From Bacteroidales bacterium (GTDB lineage Bacteria > Bacteroidota > Bacteroidia > Bacteroidales > Tenuifilaceae): DNA of 64,000 bases. The notes under the pieces were generated by a model. It searched no databases, was not told the origin of the DNA, and worked only from the letters and a program-made list of their open reading frames with translations. The position numbers and the translations under genes are program-made. The DNA lies in assembly GCA_020636835.1 (NCBI GenBank), contig JACJXC010000009.1, positions 62,001 to 126,000 of the forward strand. The letters are read 5' to 3'. Positions 52,152 through 61,312 of this stretch are shown in pieces. Numbering within the stretch: position 1 is the stretch's first letter; the number at the start of each line of letters is the position of its first letter.

Positions 52152-53612
52152 ATGTCGAAAAAACCAAAATTAAAACCAATAAGTCAAGATTTAATTCTTG
52201 ATCGTTTGAAATTCGAGAACCCTTGGTGGATTTCTGGAAGCATCGATAATGATTACAATGAAATGCAACGAAGATTGTATTTCGATTTATTTTTCCCATT
52301 GGTTGAAGAGTTGGATATACGAAGAGCTGTGGTATTGATGGGTCCACGAAGAGTTGGTAAAACCGTCATGATGCACCATAGCGTGGCGAAACTTCTGGAA
52401 AAAGGTATAAGTAAGCATAATATTTGTTTCATTGGCATTGATAATCCAATCTATTTGAATATGGGATTGGAAGAATTATTTTCTTTAGCTCGGAATGCAG
52501 TGGCTAGCAATAGCCCCAAAGGGTGGTATGTTTTTTTTGACGAAATTCAATACCTCAAGGACTGGGAAATTCATCTTAAGATATTGGTAGATAGCTATCC
52601 GCATACAAAATTTATAGTTTCTGGTTCAGCGGCCGCAGCTCTAAAATTTAAAAGCACTGAAAGTGGTGCTGGACGGTTCACAGAGTTTATGCTACCTCCA
52701 CTTACTTTCCATGAGTATATTCATCTTAAAAATTATGGACATTTAATACGACCAACAACTATTAATTGGAATGGTAATTTGAGTAAGTTTTATACAACAA
52801 TAAATTTCAAAGAGATCAATAAGCACTTTATTGATTATATAAATTTTGGAGGATATCCAGAAGTAATATTCTCAGAGAAAATACAAGCAAATCCGGGTAG
52901 GTATATTAAGAGCGACATTGTTGATAAAGTACTTTTACGAGATTTGCCCAGTTTATACGGGATACAAGACGTTCAAGAGTTAAATGCATTTTTCACAACG
53001 CTCGTATATTATAGCGGAAACGAGGTTTCATTAGATACGCTTTCAAAAAGCAGCGGAGTGGAAAAGAATTTACTTAAAAAATATTTAGAATATCTGGAAG
53101 CCGCATTTCTTATTAAAGTTGTCCACAGAATTGATGATACGGCTAAACGTTTTCAAAGAGCAACCTTCTATAAAATATTTTTGACGAATCCAAGCTTGAG
53201 AAGTGCACTATTCACTCCATTAGAAGCAACAGATGAGGCTATCGGCAATATGGTTGAAACAGCAATCTACGCACAATGGATGCATAGGGACTGGTTCGTT
53301 CCTTGGTACGCACGTTGGAGCGCTGGAAAGTTTCAAGGAGAAGTTGATATGGTTGGATTAGATGATAAAACATTAAAACCCACATGGGCATTAGAAATAA
53401 AATGGAGTAATCGTTATTTTGACAAACCCGAAGAACTTAAAAGTTTAATTCAGTTTTGTAAGAAGAACGATTTAAAATCCGCTCTAGTTACAAGTATCGA
53501 TAAAGAAGGAGTCGTAAAATGTGATAATATAGAACTGAATTTTTATTCTGCGGCAATGTATGCTTACGTCGTGGGTATAAATACAATTGAGCAAAAAAAG
53601 AGAAAAAAATAG
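52152..53612 (+). CDS. AAA_14/DUF4143 ATPase
   Basis: 486-residue protein of the widespread AAA_14 plus DUF4143 type. Walker A is 'GPRRVGKT' (64-71), Walker B 'WYVFFDEIQYLKDW', and an 'IVSGSAAAALKFKS' sensor stretch follows. The C-terminal DUF4143 part ends in a PD-(D/E)XK-like core ('GEVDMVGLDDKTLKPTWALEIKW', split), suggesting nuclease-like ancestry. Function of the family is unsettled. The gene is visibly more AT-rich and uses more A/T-ending codons than its neighbours, and is flanked by a 487-bp and a 151-bp gap, which points to horizontal acquisition. Confidence 0.88.
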   Translation: MSKKPKLKPISQDLILDRLKFENPWWISGSIDNDYNEMQRRLYFDLFFPLVEELDIRRAVVLMGPRRVGKTVMMHHSVAKLLEKGISKHNICFIGIDNPIYLNMGLEELFSLARNAVASNSPKGWYVFFDEIQYLKDWEIHLKILVDSYPHTKFIVSGSAAAALKFKSTESGAGRFTEFMLPPLTFHEYIHLKNYGHLIRPTTINWNGNLSKFYTTINFKEINKHFIDYINFGGYPEVIFSEKIQANPGRYIKSDIVDKVLLRDLPSLYGIQDVQELNAFFTTLVYYSGNEVSLDTLSKSSGVEKNLLKKYLEYLEAAFLIKVVHRIDDTAKRFQRATFYKIFLTNPSLRSALFTPLEATDEAIGNMVETAIYAQWMHRDWFVPWYARWSAGKFQGEVDMVGLDDKTLKPTWALEIKWSNRYFDKPEELKSLIQFCKKNDLKSALVTSIDKEGVVKCDNIELNFYSAAMYAYVVGINTIEQKKRKK

Positions 53613-53763
53613 GCAAGCCCATTTCGCGAAACCCGAAATCCGCGCATTCCCGCGTAATTCGACTCACAGTTTTACCAATTCCACCCGCGTACATATTACA
53701 TTCCGCATCCTTATATTCTATCGTTTCACAATCTACACCAAATAATGCCCTGTTAACAGGGCT

Positions 53764-54396
53764 CTACTTACGGCCAAAATCGGCAGGAATTTCGCCCCAA
53801 ACCGGGGTTTCCCATTTAAGGATGGGGTTATCCCATTTATTATTTCGCAACCAGGCCTCGGCCCGCTTAATCAGCTCAAAAACTATGGCATTCCGCCCTG
53901 TGGGTGCTAGCTTTGTATTGGCCTGCTTACGGCGTACCCACGAAATGGCCGTAACGGAATCGGTGTAAACGGGTATTTTACTCCCCTGCTTTTGCAGAAA
54001 TGCCAACCCATGCACAATTGCTAAAAACTCGCCAATATTGTTGGTTCCATCGAAGAAAGGGCCCTGCCTAAAAAACTCCTTCCCGCTATGCGCATCAACC
54101 CCCCGGTACTCCATATCGCCGGTAGCAGTATTCCACGCCGCATCAACAGCCAACGATGGGTAGATTGGCTTAGCCACATTGGCTCCAGCTTGTAGTATAA
54201 CCGACTGTGCGGAATTCATCTTCATAAACTCGCCATAACCCATGCTGTACGCATTTTCGGCAGCCTCGCGGGTGGGAAAGCCTTTGAATTTGGCATTGTT
54301 AAACCCTTTAATCTGGGACTGACACGTCTCCCAGTCGGAATAAATACCGGGATTTAGCCCTGCCCACACCACGTAATAACTATTCTTCTTTGCCAT
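53764..54396 (-). CDS. rnhA: Ribonuclease HI with viroplasmin-like N-terminal domain
   Basis: 210-residue RNase HI. Residues 1-50 are the RNA-DNA-hybrid-binding viroplasmin/RNase H1 N-terminal domain ('YYVVWAGLNPGIYSDWETC', 'FKGFPTREAAENAYSMGYG'), as in eukaryotic RNase H1. The catalytic domain starts near 78: first acid in 'LAVDAAWNTATGDMEY', second in 'IGEFLAIVHGLAFL', third in 'PVYTDSVTAISWV'. It removes RNA from RNA-DNA hybrids and R-loops. A 16-bp GC-containing palindrome (53747-53762) follows directly after the stop and may end the transcript. Confidence 0.92.
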   Translation of the reverse strand: MAKKNSYYVVWAGLNPGIYSDWETCQSQIKGFNNAKFKGFPTREAAENAYSMGYGEFMKMNSAQSVILQAGANVAKPIYPSLAVDAAWNTATGDMEYRGVDAHSGKEFFRQGPFFDGTNNIGEFLAIVHGLAFLQKQGSKIPVYTDSVTAISWVRRKQANTKLAPTGRNAIVFELIKRAEAWLRNNKWDNPILKWETPVWGEIPADFGRK

Positions 54397-54481
54397 AAAT
54401 ACCGGTAAGTTTATCTACAATACATGCGAGTTTTATAAAAACACTATCGGAATCGCACGAATAACTCAAAAATCGAAAACA

Positions 54482-55663
54482 CTACTCAAAATCGGGGTAT
54501 AGTAAGTAACCCTTCCGAATGCGCTTGTAATTTGCAATTCCCAATTGCCACGATTCACGGATTGCTAAGGCATCCAAACCATTTTCTATCTGCTTCTGAA
54601 GCTGCGATGTCCCAGCCAGATTTTGGAAAAAACTATTAAAAAACCTATCCTTATGGGGATGAGTTTTATATGTATATATTAACCACTCCAGGTTAATGGC
54701 CTTTTGGGCAACAAGGTAATCCTCGGAAAAATCGCGCAAATCGACACCGTAGCACATTTTGCCCTTAAAAGGCGGATCGATACTGGCACCCACGCGCTCC
54801 TCGGGGGTAAACCCAAACAGTTGGGGCGAATAGTCGGGGTATCCGAACACCTGAAACGGGAAATCGGTTCCCCGTCCAACACTCACATTGGCGCCCTCAA
54901 AAAAACCCAGCGAGGGATAGAGTAATACCGATAGCTGGTTGGGTAGGTTTGGCGAGGGTTTTACGGGCAGCCGGTACATCGTACTGTGAGTATATCCGCT
55001 ACAGGGGATAACCGTTACGTTACATTTTGCCCGATGGGCCAACCAGCCCTCACCATTAATCATCTGGGCAAATTCGCCGATGGTCATTCCGTGCACAAGT
55101 GGCACAGGGTGCAAGCCCACAAACGATTGGCATGCCAAGTCGAGCACAGGCCCATCTACATAAAACCCATTGGGATTGGGTCTGTCTAGAACAATTAAAG
55201 GGATCTTACACTCGGCACAGGCCTCCATCACGTAATGCATTGTTGAGATGTACGTATAAAATCGTACGCCCACATCCTGCAGATCCAGGATAACCACATC
55301 AACTCCCTTCAGGCTTTCGGGTTTCGGCTTTTTATTGCTGGCATACAGCGATACAATGGGGATTCCGGTTCGTGTGTCGATATGATTCTTTATAAGCTCA
55401 CCGGCCTCCACATTGCCCCTAAAGCCATGCTCGGGGCAAAATATCTTCTTAACTTTTACTTTGAGCTGCAAAAGCGTATCCACAAGATGCCGACTGCCAA
55501 CAAGTGAGGTGTGGTTGGCAACTACGGCCACATTTTTGCGATGTAATAACGGCAAAAAGAGCTCAGTCCGCTCTGCACCTACCCGAATACCACCAGAACT
55601 CCCCTGCGAGAAAGCTGGAACAAAATTCGGGACAAGTACCAATAGTATAAATAAAAATCTCAT
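54482..55663 (-). CDS. DUF1343 protein, exo-beta-N-acetylmuramidase NamZ-like
   Basis: 393-residue exported protein (signal peptide 'FILLVLVPNFVPAFSQ'). It is the DUF1343/NamZ family: 'VGAERTELFLPLLHRKNVAV', 'FCPEHGFRGNVEAGE', 'DVVILDLQDVGVRFYTYIST', 'LVLDRPNPNGFYVDGPVL' and 'NVSVGRGTDFPFQVFGYP'. NamZ enzymes remove terminal N-acetylmuramic acid from peptidoglycan fragments in the periplasm. Single minus-strand gene. With the LD-carboxypeptidase at 23398 and MltF at 61313 it supports active murein turnover. Confidence 0.88.
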   Translation of the reverse strand: MRFLFILLVLVPNFVPAFSQGSSGGIRVGAERTELFLPLLHRKNVAVVANHTSLVGSRHLVDTLLQLKVKVKKIFCPEHGFRGNVEAGELIKNHIDTRTGIPIVSLYASNKKPKPESLKGVDVVILDLQDVGVRFYTYISTMHYVMEACAECKIPLIVLDRPNPNGFYVDGPVLDLACQSFVGLHPVPLVHGMTIGEFAQMINGEGWLAHRAKCNVTVIPCSGYTHSTMYRLPVKPSPNLPNQLSVLLYPSLGFFEGANVSVGRGTDFPFQVFGYPDYSPQLFGFTPEERVGASIDPPFKGKMCYGVDLRDFSEDYLVAQKAINLEWLIYTYKTHPHKDRFFNSFFQNLAGTSQLQKQIENGLDALAIRESWQLGIANYKRIRKGYLLYPDFE

Positions 55664-55791
55664 CTACAGGGAAATAGTGTATAACGACTACATAACAAAG
55701 AGTACGCCATCGCAAAAAGTTACGCTAAGGTAATAATTTTATTATTCAGAAAAACACTGAATAACTGCACGCCTTGTTGTAAATCAAAAAA

Positions 55792-55813
55792 AGGGTGGAT
55801 AAAACTCCACCCT
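55792..55813 (-). terminator. Terminator of the aminotransferase gene
   Basis: Minus strand 8-bp stem (AGGGTGGA/TCCACCCT on the plus strand, 55792-55799 with 55806-55813), followed by a run of T residues, 22 bp after the stop at 55835. Confidence 0.82.
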
Positions 55814-55834
55814 CATATCAATAAAAATAATGTA

Positions 55835-57034
55835 CTATAGTGTTCTGCCAGGATATTGCTTTAGGGCAACCTCAAGGCATTCCATGGCAATTTTCAGATC
55901 CTCAATTTTGAGTACATAGGCAATGCGAACCTCGTTTTTGCCTAAGCCCTTAGTGGAGTAGAATCCAGTTGCGGGAGCCACCATTACGGTTTGGTTGTTG
56001 TACTCAAAATCTTCGAGCAACCATTGTGCAAACTTATCGCTATCGTCGATAGGGAGCTTAACCACGGTATAGAAAGCGCCCTTGGGCTTGGGGCAGTAAA
56101 CGCCTTCCATCCTGTTTAGCGCGGCTACCATAAAATCGCGACGTTTGATATACTCGTCGTAAACCTCCTTGAAATAATCTGCGGGAGTGTTCAGAGCAGC
56201 CTCTGCGGCAATTTGACCGAACGAAGGGGGCGACAACCGGGCCTGAGCAAATTTCATGGCTGTGGAGTAAACCTCCTTGTTCAGGGTAATAAACGCGCCT
56301 ATACGAACACCGCACATGCTGTAACGCTTCGATACCGAATCCAAAAGAATCACATTGTTTTCGAGACCGGGCAGCTGCATTGCCGAGAAGTGCGCATTAC
56401 CATCGTAGCAGAACTCACGGTAAACCTCGTCGGAGAAAAGGTATAGGTCGTGCTTTTTCACAATCGATGCAAGCTGTTCCAACTCTTCCTTGGAGTACAG
56501 GTAACCGGTAGGATTATTCGGGTTGCAAATTACAATTCCCTTTGTTTTTGGGGTAATAAGTTTTTCGAACTCCGATACGGCGGGCAATGCAAAATCGTTC
56601 TTAATTGACGAAACAATTGGCTTAACCACAACTCCAGCCTGCATTGCAAAGCTGTTGTAGTTAGCATAGAAAGGCTCGGGGATAATAACTTCGTCGCCAG
56701 GGTTAAGACAAGTCATAAAGGCTATGGTAATTGCCTCGGAACCCCCATTGGTAATAATAATATCATTATGGGTGATATCGATCCCAATACCCTTGTAGTA
56801 GTTAGCCAAGCCCTTGCGGTAGCTCTCGATACCAGCAGAGTGGCTATACTCCACAACTTTAATGTCGCAATTGTGAATTGCCTTCATGGCAATTTCGGGA
56901 GTGGGAATGTCGGGCTGTCCAATGTTAAGGTGGTAAACCTTACGGCCTTTTCTCTTGGCCTCCTCGGCAAATGGAACTAACTTACGGATTGGCGAAGCGG
57001 GCATGGCCATTCCTTTTTCTGATATTTTTGGCAT
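55835..57034 (-). CDS. PLP-dependent class I/II aminotransferase (AspC-like)
   Basis: 399-residue fold-type I aminotransferase. PLP-binding landmarks: 'NIGQPDIPTP' (37-46), 'ITNGGSEAITIAF', 'ICNPNNPTGYLYSKEEL' near 169-185, 'DEVYREFCYDG', and the Schiff-base Lys236 in 'SVSKRYSMCGVRIGAFI'; the substrate-carboxylate Arg is near the end in 'KNEVRIAYVL'. Most relatives are aspartate or aromatic aminotransferases, or LL-diaminopimelate-type enzymes; exact substrate not decided. Probably cotranscribed with a DUF1573 gene 11 bp upstream. Confidence 0.9.
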   Translation of the reverse strand: MPKISEKGMAMPASPIRKLVPFAEEAKRKGRKVYHLNIGQPDIPTPEIAMKAIHNCDIKVVEYSHSAGIESYRKGLANYYKGIGIDITHNDIIITNGGSEAITIAFMTCLNPGDEVIIPEPFYANYNSFAMQAGVVVKPIVSSIKNDFALPAVSEFEKLITPKTKGIVICNPNNPTGYLYSKEELEQLASIVKKHDLYLFSDEVYREFCYDGNAHFSAMQLPGLENNVILLDSVSKRYSMCGVRIGAFITLNKEVYSTAMKFAQARLSPPSFGQIAAEAALNTPADYFKEVYDEYIKRRDFMVAALNRMEGVYCPKPKGAFYTVVKLPIDDSDKFAQWLLEDFEYNNQTVMVAPATGFYSTKGLGKNEVRIAYVLKIEDLKIAMECLEVALKQYPGRTL

Positions 57035-57045
57035 TGTTTTGAGTT

Positions 57046-57471
57046 TTATTTATGATTTAGACCTGATGTTTGTGGCAAAGGTTTAACATCGCCCTTAATG
57101 GTTAGCATTACCGGGCTGTTTTTGGCATTAGAGAATACCCGCACGGCCTTATGGAAGGGGCCCACAATGTTGGTATTATACTTAACCGATATTTTTCCGC
57201 TGTCGCCGGGCTTTATGGGTTGCTTAGCCCACTCCACAACTGTGCACCCACACGAAGCGGCAACATTAACCAAAACCAAAGGAATTGCGCCGGTATTGGT
57301 AAATTCAAAAACACGCGTACCATCGGACTTTTGCTCTACTACGCCGTAATCAATATCAAGCGTCTTAAAAGATATTTCGGACGTTTTACTAGTATCCACG
57401 ACGGATTCCTGCGCATTCCCTACTGTTGCAGAAAACGCCACAATGGCAAATATCATCACAATTCGTCTCAT
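57046..57471 (-). CDS. DUF1573 exported protein
   Basis: 141-residue periplasmic protein with a signal peptide ('MIFAIVAFSATVGNAQ'). The DUF1573 Ig-like domain has its usual features: 'LDIDYGVVEQKSDGTRVFEF', the conserved cysteine pair in 'VNVAASCGCTVVEWAKQPIK', and 'GKISVKYNTNIVGPFHKAVR'. Very common in Bacteroidota; function unknown. It precedes an aminotransferase gene by 11 bp. A TAGGTTTG -7-like box lies at 57494-57501 on the minus strand, without a good -33. Confidence 0.87.
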   Translation of the reverse strand: MRRIVMIFAIVAFSATVGNAQESVVDTSKTSEISFKTLDIDYGVVEQKSDGTRVFEFTNTGAIPLVLVNVAASCGCTVVEWAKQPIKPGDSGKISVKYNTNIVGPFHKAVRVFSNAKNSPVMLTIKGDVKPLPQTSGLNHK

Positions 57472-57573
57472 GAAAAACTGTTTAAAATATTTGCAAACCT
57501 ATATAAAATTTCAATCGAAAAACCTGTTAAAAAGCAGTTATTGCATGGCGAGTCCACCTTTTTTCACCTCAAC

Positions 57574-58956
57574 CTAGTAACTACTTTTCCCCTTAACAAC
57601 CACCTCAATAACTTCGCGCATCATGGTACTCTCCAACCGCTTAACCGCATCGTTGAATGCATTCTTACCAGCCATTGTTACATCAAAATGACGCCCCTGA
57701 ATCCTATCGAGGCTGCGCCGGTAGAGCTCAATGCCCGAGCTATTCTTAACCGACAGGGTAGCCGACAGCGAAACCTGCTGGTACTCGCCCACCTGCGCCG
57801 ACTGAATCGTCGCCGCTTGGATATTTATCGAATAATCGGCACTGCTGGGCTTTTCGGTGATCAGCATTCCCGATTCTATAAGTTTACGCTTGGCAGCCTC
57901 CAGTAAACAACGTTCGGCAAGTGGTTTCCCCACATTAACCTCGCTTGAGGTAAGGTAGAACACGGGTTTTTCCACAATAATCTCAACCTCGGTAAACGGT
58001 GTGGACATTTTCGATAGCAACTTGCGAAGGGTGAAATCGGTGGTGGCCTCGTACACTAATGGCTCAATATCGATATACATTGTAAGCTTTTCGGCCGGTT
58101 TCGACGAGCGTACTGCATCAATACCAAATGGGGCAACCCCCATCGCATCGGTTACTGTCTTGTAGGGAAGTAGGGTGCGCTCGGAATAGTTAGCCTTTAG
58201 CGCAATGCCCTTCTGAGGCAATCGGTTCTTATCATAAACTGTGAACTGGAGCTCCGATGGCGATATCCCCCTACCCAACTTAACCGGAACACGCTGCGGC
58301 CCTACCACCGACAAACTGCTAACGGTCTGCGATAGACGCTGAATTATCTCGTTCCCCAGAAAAATATCATGACCATTGTGGCTAACAATCATCGACTCGG
58401 CCAGGTATGGCTTAAGTGGCTCCAACGCTTTCACCAGAAGGGTAAGCCCACCCCGAATATCGCCCATATCGATACTCTGAGTTGCCTTCCCGTAAAAGTC
58501 GAGCGATTTGGCCGCAGCGTCGCGCTTTTTAGCCTCCACCAGCACCCTGTACTGCTCCTTCGACAGCCGGTAGTAAACCCAGTAATTAAACTCGTCCTCC
58601 CATGTATCTACCACCTCGTAACCCTCCAGCTCTTTTTGAGCCTGAGCCTTGATGGTGGATGTGTAATCCTCGTAAAAACGTTGCTGCGTTTCAAAGGCGC
58701 TCAGCACCGAATTGGACGATATGTTTATGGATATATCGCTGGCCATATCGGCCAACGCGTTCTGCTTGGCGGTTTGCATATAGCCATTGGGGTCGACAGT
58801 TTTACGCGCCGACCCAATTCCCACATAGTAAGTTGATGTTGCAGGGCGCGCTTGCACCCATGCCGGCGACACTTTAACCTCCGAGGCCTTGCGCGATCCA
58901 CCGCAACCCGTTAGGATAAAAGCCACCCCAAGTAACCATAATAGATGTGTTCTCAT
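57574..58956 (-). CDS. LPP20-family lipoprotein
   Basis: 460-residue lipoprotein (lipobox 'FILTGC', Cys18). Residues ~30-150 are an LPP20-like domain: 'PAWVQARPATSTYYVGIGSA', 'YMQTAKQNALADMASDISIN' with the Ala/Asn-rich helix, and 'WVYYRLSKEQYRVLVEAKKR'. The rest contains a beta-rich middle (~240-330) and a C-terminal 'LLEAAKRKLIESGMLITEKP' domain. Outer-membrane or periplasmic location is inferred. Its ATG follows the stop of the CsgG-like lipoprotein gene by one base, a tight operon. Confidence 0.78.
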   Translation of the reverse strand: MRTHLLWLLGVAFILTGCGGSRKASEVKVSPAWVQARPATSTYYVGIGSARKTVDPNGYMQTAKQNALADMASDISINISSNSVLSAFETQQRFYEDYTSTIKAQAQKELEGYEVVDTWEDEFNYWVYYRLSKEQYRVLVEAKKRDAAAKSLDFYGKATQSIDMGDIRGGLTLLVKALEPLKPYLAESMIVSHNGHDIFLGNEIIQRLSQTVSSLSVVGPQRVPVKLGRGISPSELQFTVYDKNRLPQKGIALKANYSERTLLPYKTVTDAMGVAPFGIDAVRSSKPAEKLTMYIDIEPLVYEATTDFTLRKLLSKMSTPFTEVEIIVEKPVFYLTSSEVNVGKPLAERCLLEAAKRKLIESGMLITEKPSSADYSINIQAATIQSAQVGEYQQVSLSATLSVKNSSGIELYRRSLDRIQGRHFDVTMAGKNAFNDAVKRLESTMMREVIEVVVKGKSSY

Positions 58957-58957
58957 A

Positions 58958-60340
58958 CTACTGTTCGGGATTGTACTTATTAATTTTTTGCACCACCTGA
59001 GCGGAGATTTCGGCAGTGGCCTTATCGAGCAATTGATTAACCGACAATACGTTGCGCTTCGCCTTTAGGAGCGATTGCAATGCATTAATCTCGGCTGGAT
59101 TATCGGAAACATAGTCCTTCGCGGAGTTCTTATTCTGGCTTACCCAGTAGCCTGGTACCAAACTGCCGCCATCACCATCGAATGTGGCGTAACGCGCCTC
59201 ATCGTCAAGTATCTCGCTGGTTACATCCGAAACCATAACCGCGCCGGTTTCCACCGATGCAAGTTGGTAGCGAAGCGCAACCGTAACCGAGTTCTTGATA
59301 CTGTATGTGTAATATATGGCCTTCTGGTACGATACCTGTTTCTCGTCCTGACCGGTGGCCTTATTCTTTACGGTTTTAACAATTTTAAGGTAGCCCCGCT
59401 TCTCATTCTTTGCCAATTTTCCTGCGTTCTGCCTAAACTCCACAACCGATCCGGTAAGTATGGCATTGGCTGCAAGGATTTTCCCCACCTGAATATCGGA
59501 GCCAAGAGCCACGCTGCGGCGCTGTTCGTCGATAATATCCTGTGTTTTATCAGTGTCAACCACTTTTAGGAATGGATTCTTAAGCGAGTTAAGCTGCGAC
59601 ACAATTGTGCCCTGCATTCGAACTGCGTATCCTGCAGAACCCTGCTCGTTCTCAAAATTCTCAACCTTTATGGTGATAAGAGCCTTAAGAAGCGCCTCAT
59701 CCTTCAGCTCCTTGGAATCCTTATACGAATTGTGTTCCTTGATAATTTTATCGAAATTGGCATAAGCCTTCCTATTCAACCCGGCCCCCATGTACTCCCG
59801 TGCCTGCCGGTACAATGGCTCGCACTTCGAAACTTTGAGCATTTCCTGCACATTCCCGTAGTTGGGGTCGATGAGCTGGATCTCCTTAAGCACATTTTCG
59901 GCCTGTTCAAATCGCTCGGCATCCATTAATTGCTGGCTCTCCGCATAAATCTTTTCAATGTACTTAGGTTTGGCATCCTTAAAGTAATCGGTGGCCATAT
60001 CGGACACGGTGAGCTCCACGCCATAGGCTGCAGCACGGTTTTTAAAGTCAACAACTCCCAGATAGCCGTACACGGTCTCCTTAAACTGATCGGACTCGTA
60101 TGCCTTGTAAATCTTATAACACCTATCGTCAATCACCTTCTGCCCGGAACGCTTAAGCCCAACAATTGCATCAATATTGTGGCGTTTCGAACTCAACGAA
60201 CGCATATACGATTCAGCGGCCTGCTCCCAAAGTCCAGCCTGCTCAAACTTCGACCCGCGCTTGGCATATTTTTTCGACGCACATCCACCACTGAGAATAA
60301 TTGCAATGGAAAGAAGGATAAGAAGTAGATTGTGTTTCAT
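58958..60340 (-). CDS. TPR/CsgG-like lipoprotein
   Basis: 460-residue lipoprotein (lipobox 'SGGC', Cys20). The N-terminal half is TPR-like ('GSKFEQAGLWEQAAESYMRS', 'ERFEQAENVLKEIQLIDPNY', 'GLNRKAYANFDKIIKEHNSY'). The C-terminal half is CsgG-like: 'FLKVVDTDKTQDIIDEQRR', 'LAANAILTGSVVEFRQNAG', 'VTVALRYQLASVETGAVMVS'. CsgG-type proteins assemble outer-membrane-associated rings or secretion channels, but no curli genes are here. First gene of the pair with the LPP20 lipoprotein. Exact role unknown. Confidence 0.75.
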   Translation of the reverse strand: MKHNLLLILLSIAIILSGGCASKKYAKRGSKFEQAGLWEQAAESYMRSLSSKRHNIDAIVGLKRSGQKVIDDRCYKIYKAYESDQFKETVYGYLGVVDFKNRAAAYGVELTVSDMATDYFKDAKPKYIEKIYAESQQLMDAERFEQAENVLKEIQLIDPNYGNVQEMLKVSKCEPLYRQAREYMGAGLNRKAYANFDKIIKEHNSYKDSKELKDEALLKALITIKVENFENEQGSAGYAVRMQGTIVSQLNSLKNPFLKVVDTDKTQDIIDEQRRSVALGSDIQVGKILAANAILTGSVVEFRQNAGKLAKNEKRGYLKIVKTVKNKATGQDEKQVSYQKAIYYTYSIKNSVTVALRYQLASVETGAVMVSDVTSEILDDEARYATFDGDGGSLVPGYWVSQNKNSAKDYVSDNPAEINALQSLLKAKRNVLSVNQLLDKATAEISAQVVQKINKYNPEQ

Positions 60341-60628
60341 GTGTTTATTTAATGATTTGGTTTCTATTCAGTTTAATACGTTCCCAATGTACATTGCTCC
60401 AATTAACTCATCTAGCGGAAATAACTAATTGTAGTTATTATCCGATAACAAGGTTAAAAACCGCGGAGAACGATATCCTATACTACAAAAAATACAAATA
60501 ATCCTTTAAAGATGCAAACTTTACGGCTTTGGAGCAACACATTATCCAAAAGATTTGCAACAAACCGCACAAGCATCGGGAAATTATCAATATTTAGACC
60601 AATTGTACTATTTTTACAGAAAAAAACA

Positions 60629-61273
60629 ATGCTCAGGGTTGATAATTTTGATGATTTTACCGATAGGTTAAGCCGCACACTGTGCAACAACCTGCCCGGG
60701 TTTGAGGCACAGGACAGGATGTCGCCATCAATCCGCACCCATTTAATGGGAACCTGCTGTCCCAATAGCCTTACTCAACTTAGCGCGGTACTCATCCTAT
60801 TGTTCCCCACATGTAATGGCATAAGCACTTTGCTTATTAAACGGCCAACTTACGATGGAATACATAGCGGGCAGGTTTGCCTCCCTGGCGGAAAGGTGGA
60901 ACCCGAAGACGAATCGATAATTGCAACCGCACTACGCGAGGCACACGAGGAGGTTGGCATTAATCCTACTGATATAACCGTTATAGGGCAACTAACCCCA
61001 CTCTTTATCCCGGTAAGCAATTCAATGGTAACCCCTGTGGTTGGAATTTCACAAACCGCGCCAACACTGCAAATAAACCCAAGGGAGGTTGACTACGCCT
61101 TTCAAGTAGAGCTGGAAAACCTAGCCGATCCCAACCGCATAAAGACCAAAAATTTTACAACCATTGGTCGATCAGTTACTGCTCCATACTTCGATGTGTC
61201 CAACGAAACGGTATGGGGTGCCACCGCAATGATTATAGCAGAACTAATAGCGATACTGGAACTACCCGAATAA
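60629..61273 (+). CDS. NUDIX hydrolase, CoA pyrophosphatase-type
   Basis: 214-residue Nudix protein. The CoA-pyrophosphatase-type signature 'LLIKRPTYDGIHSGQVCLPGG' leads into the Nudix box, 'GGKVEPEDESIIATALREA' then 'HEEVGI', with all catalytic Glu residues. Such enzymes cleave CoA or its oxidised form to phosphopantetheine and 3',5'-ADP in the cytoplasm. I start it at ATG 60629; the longer frame from 60512 has a basic, unconserved N-terminus and no signal peptide. Convergent with mltF through a shared terminator. Confidence 0.87.
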   Translation: MLRVDNFDDFTDRLSRTLCNNLPGFEAQDRMSPSIRTHLMGTCCPNSLTQLSAVLILLFPTCNGISTLLIKRPTYDGIHSGQVCLPGGKVEPEDESIIATALREAHEEVGINPTDITVIGQLTPLFIPVSNSMVTPVVGISQTAPTLQINPREVDYAFQVELENLADPNRIKTKNFTTIGRSVTAPYFDVSNETVWGATAMIIAELIAILELPE

Positions 61274-61304
61274 AAAAAAGAGCCCTGCTTGGGGCTCTTT
61301 TTTT
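61273..61304. terminator. Bidirectional terminator between the NUDIX and mltF genes
   Basis: Stem AGAGCCC/GGGCTCT (61279-61285 with 61292-61298) extended by seven A-T pairs, loop TGCTTG, between convergent stops at 61273 and 61313. Confidence 0.88.
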
Positions 61305-61312
61305 CATGAATA

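Noticed and set aside
57151..57906. Plus-strand open frame of 251 codons
   Set aside because: It runs antisense through the well-supported DUF1573 gene and the end of the LPP20 gene, so it is a shadow of the real frames.
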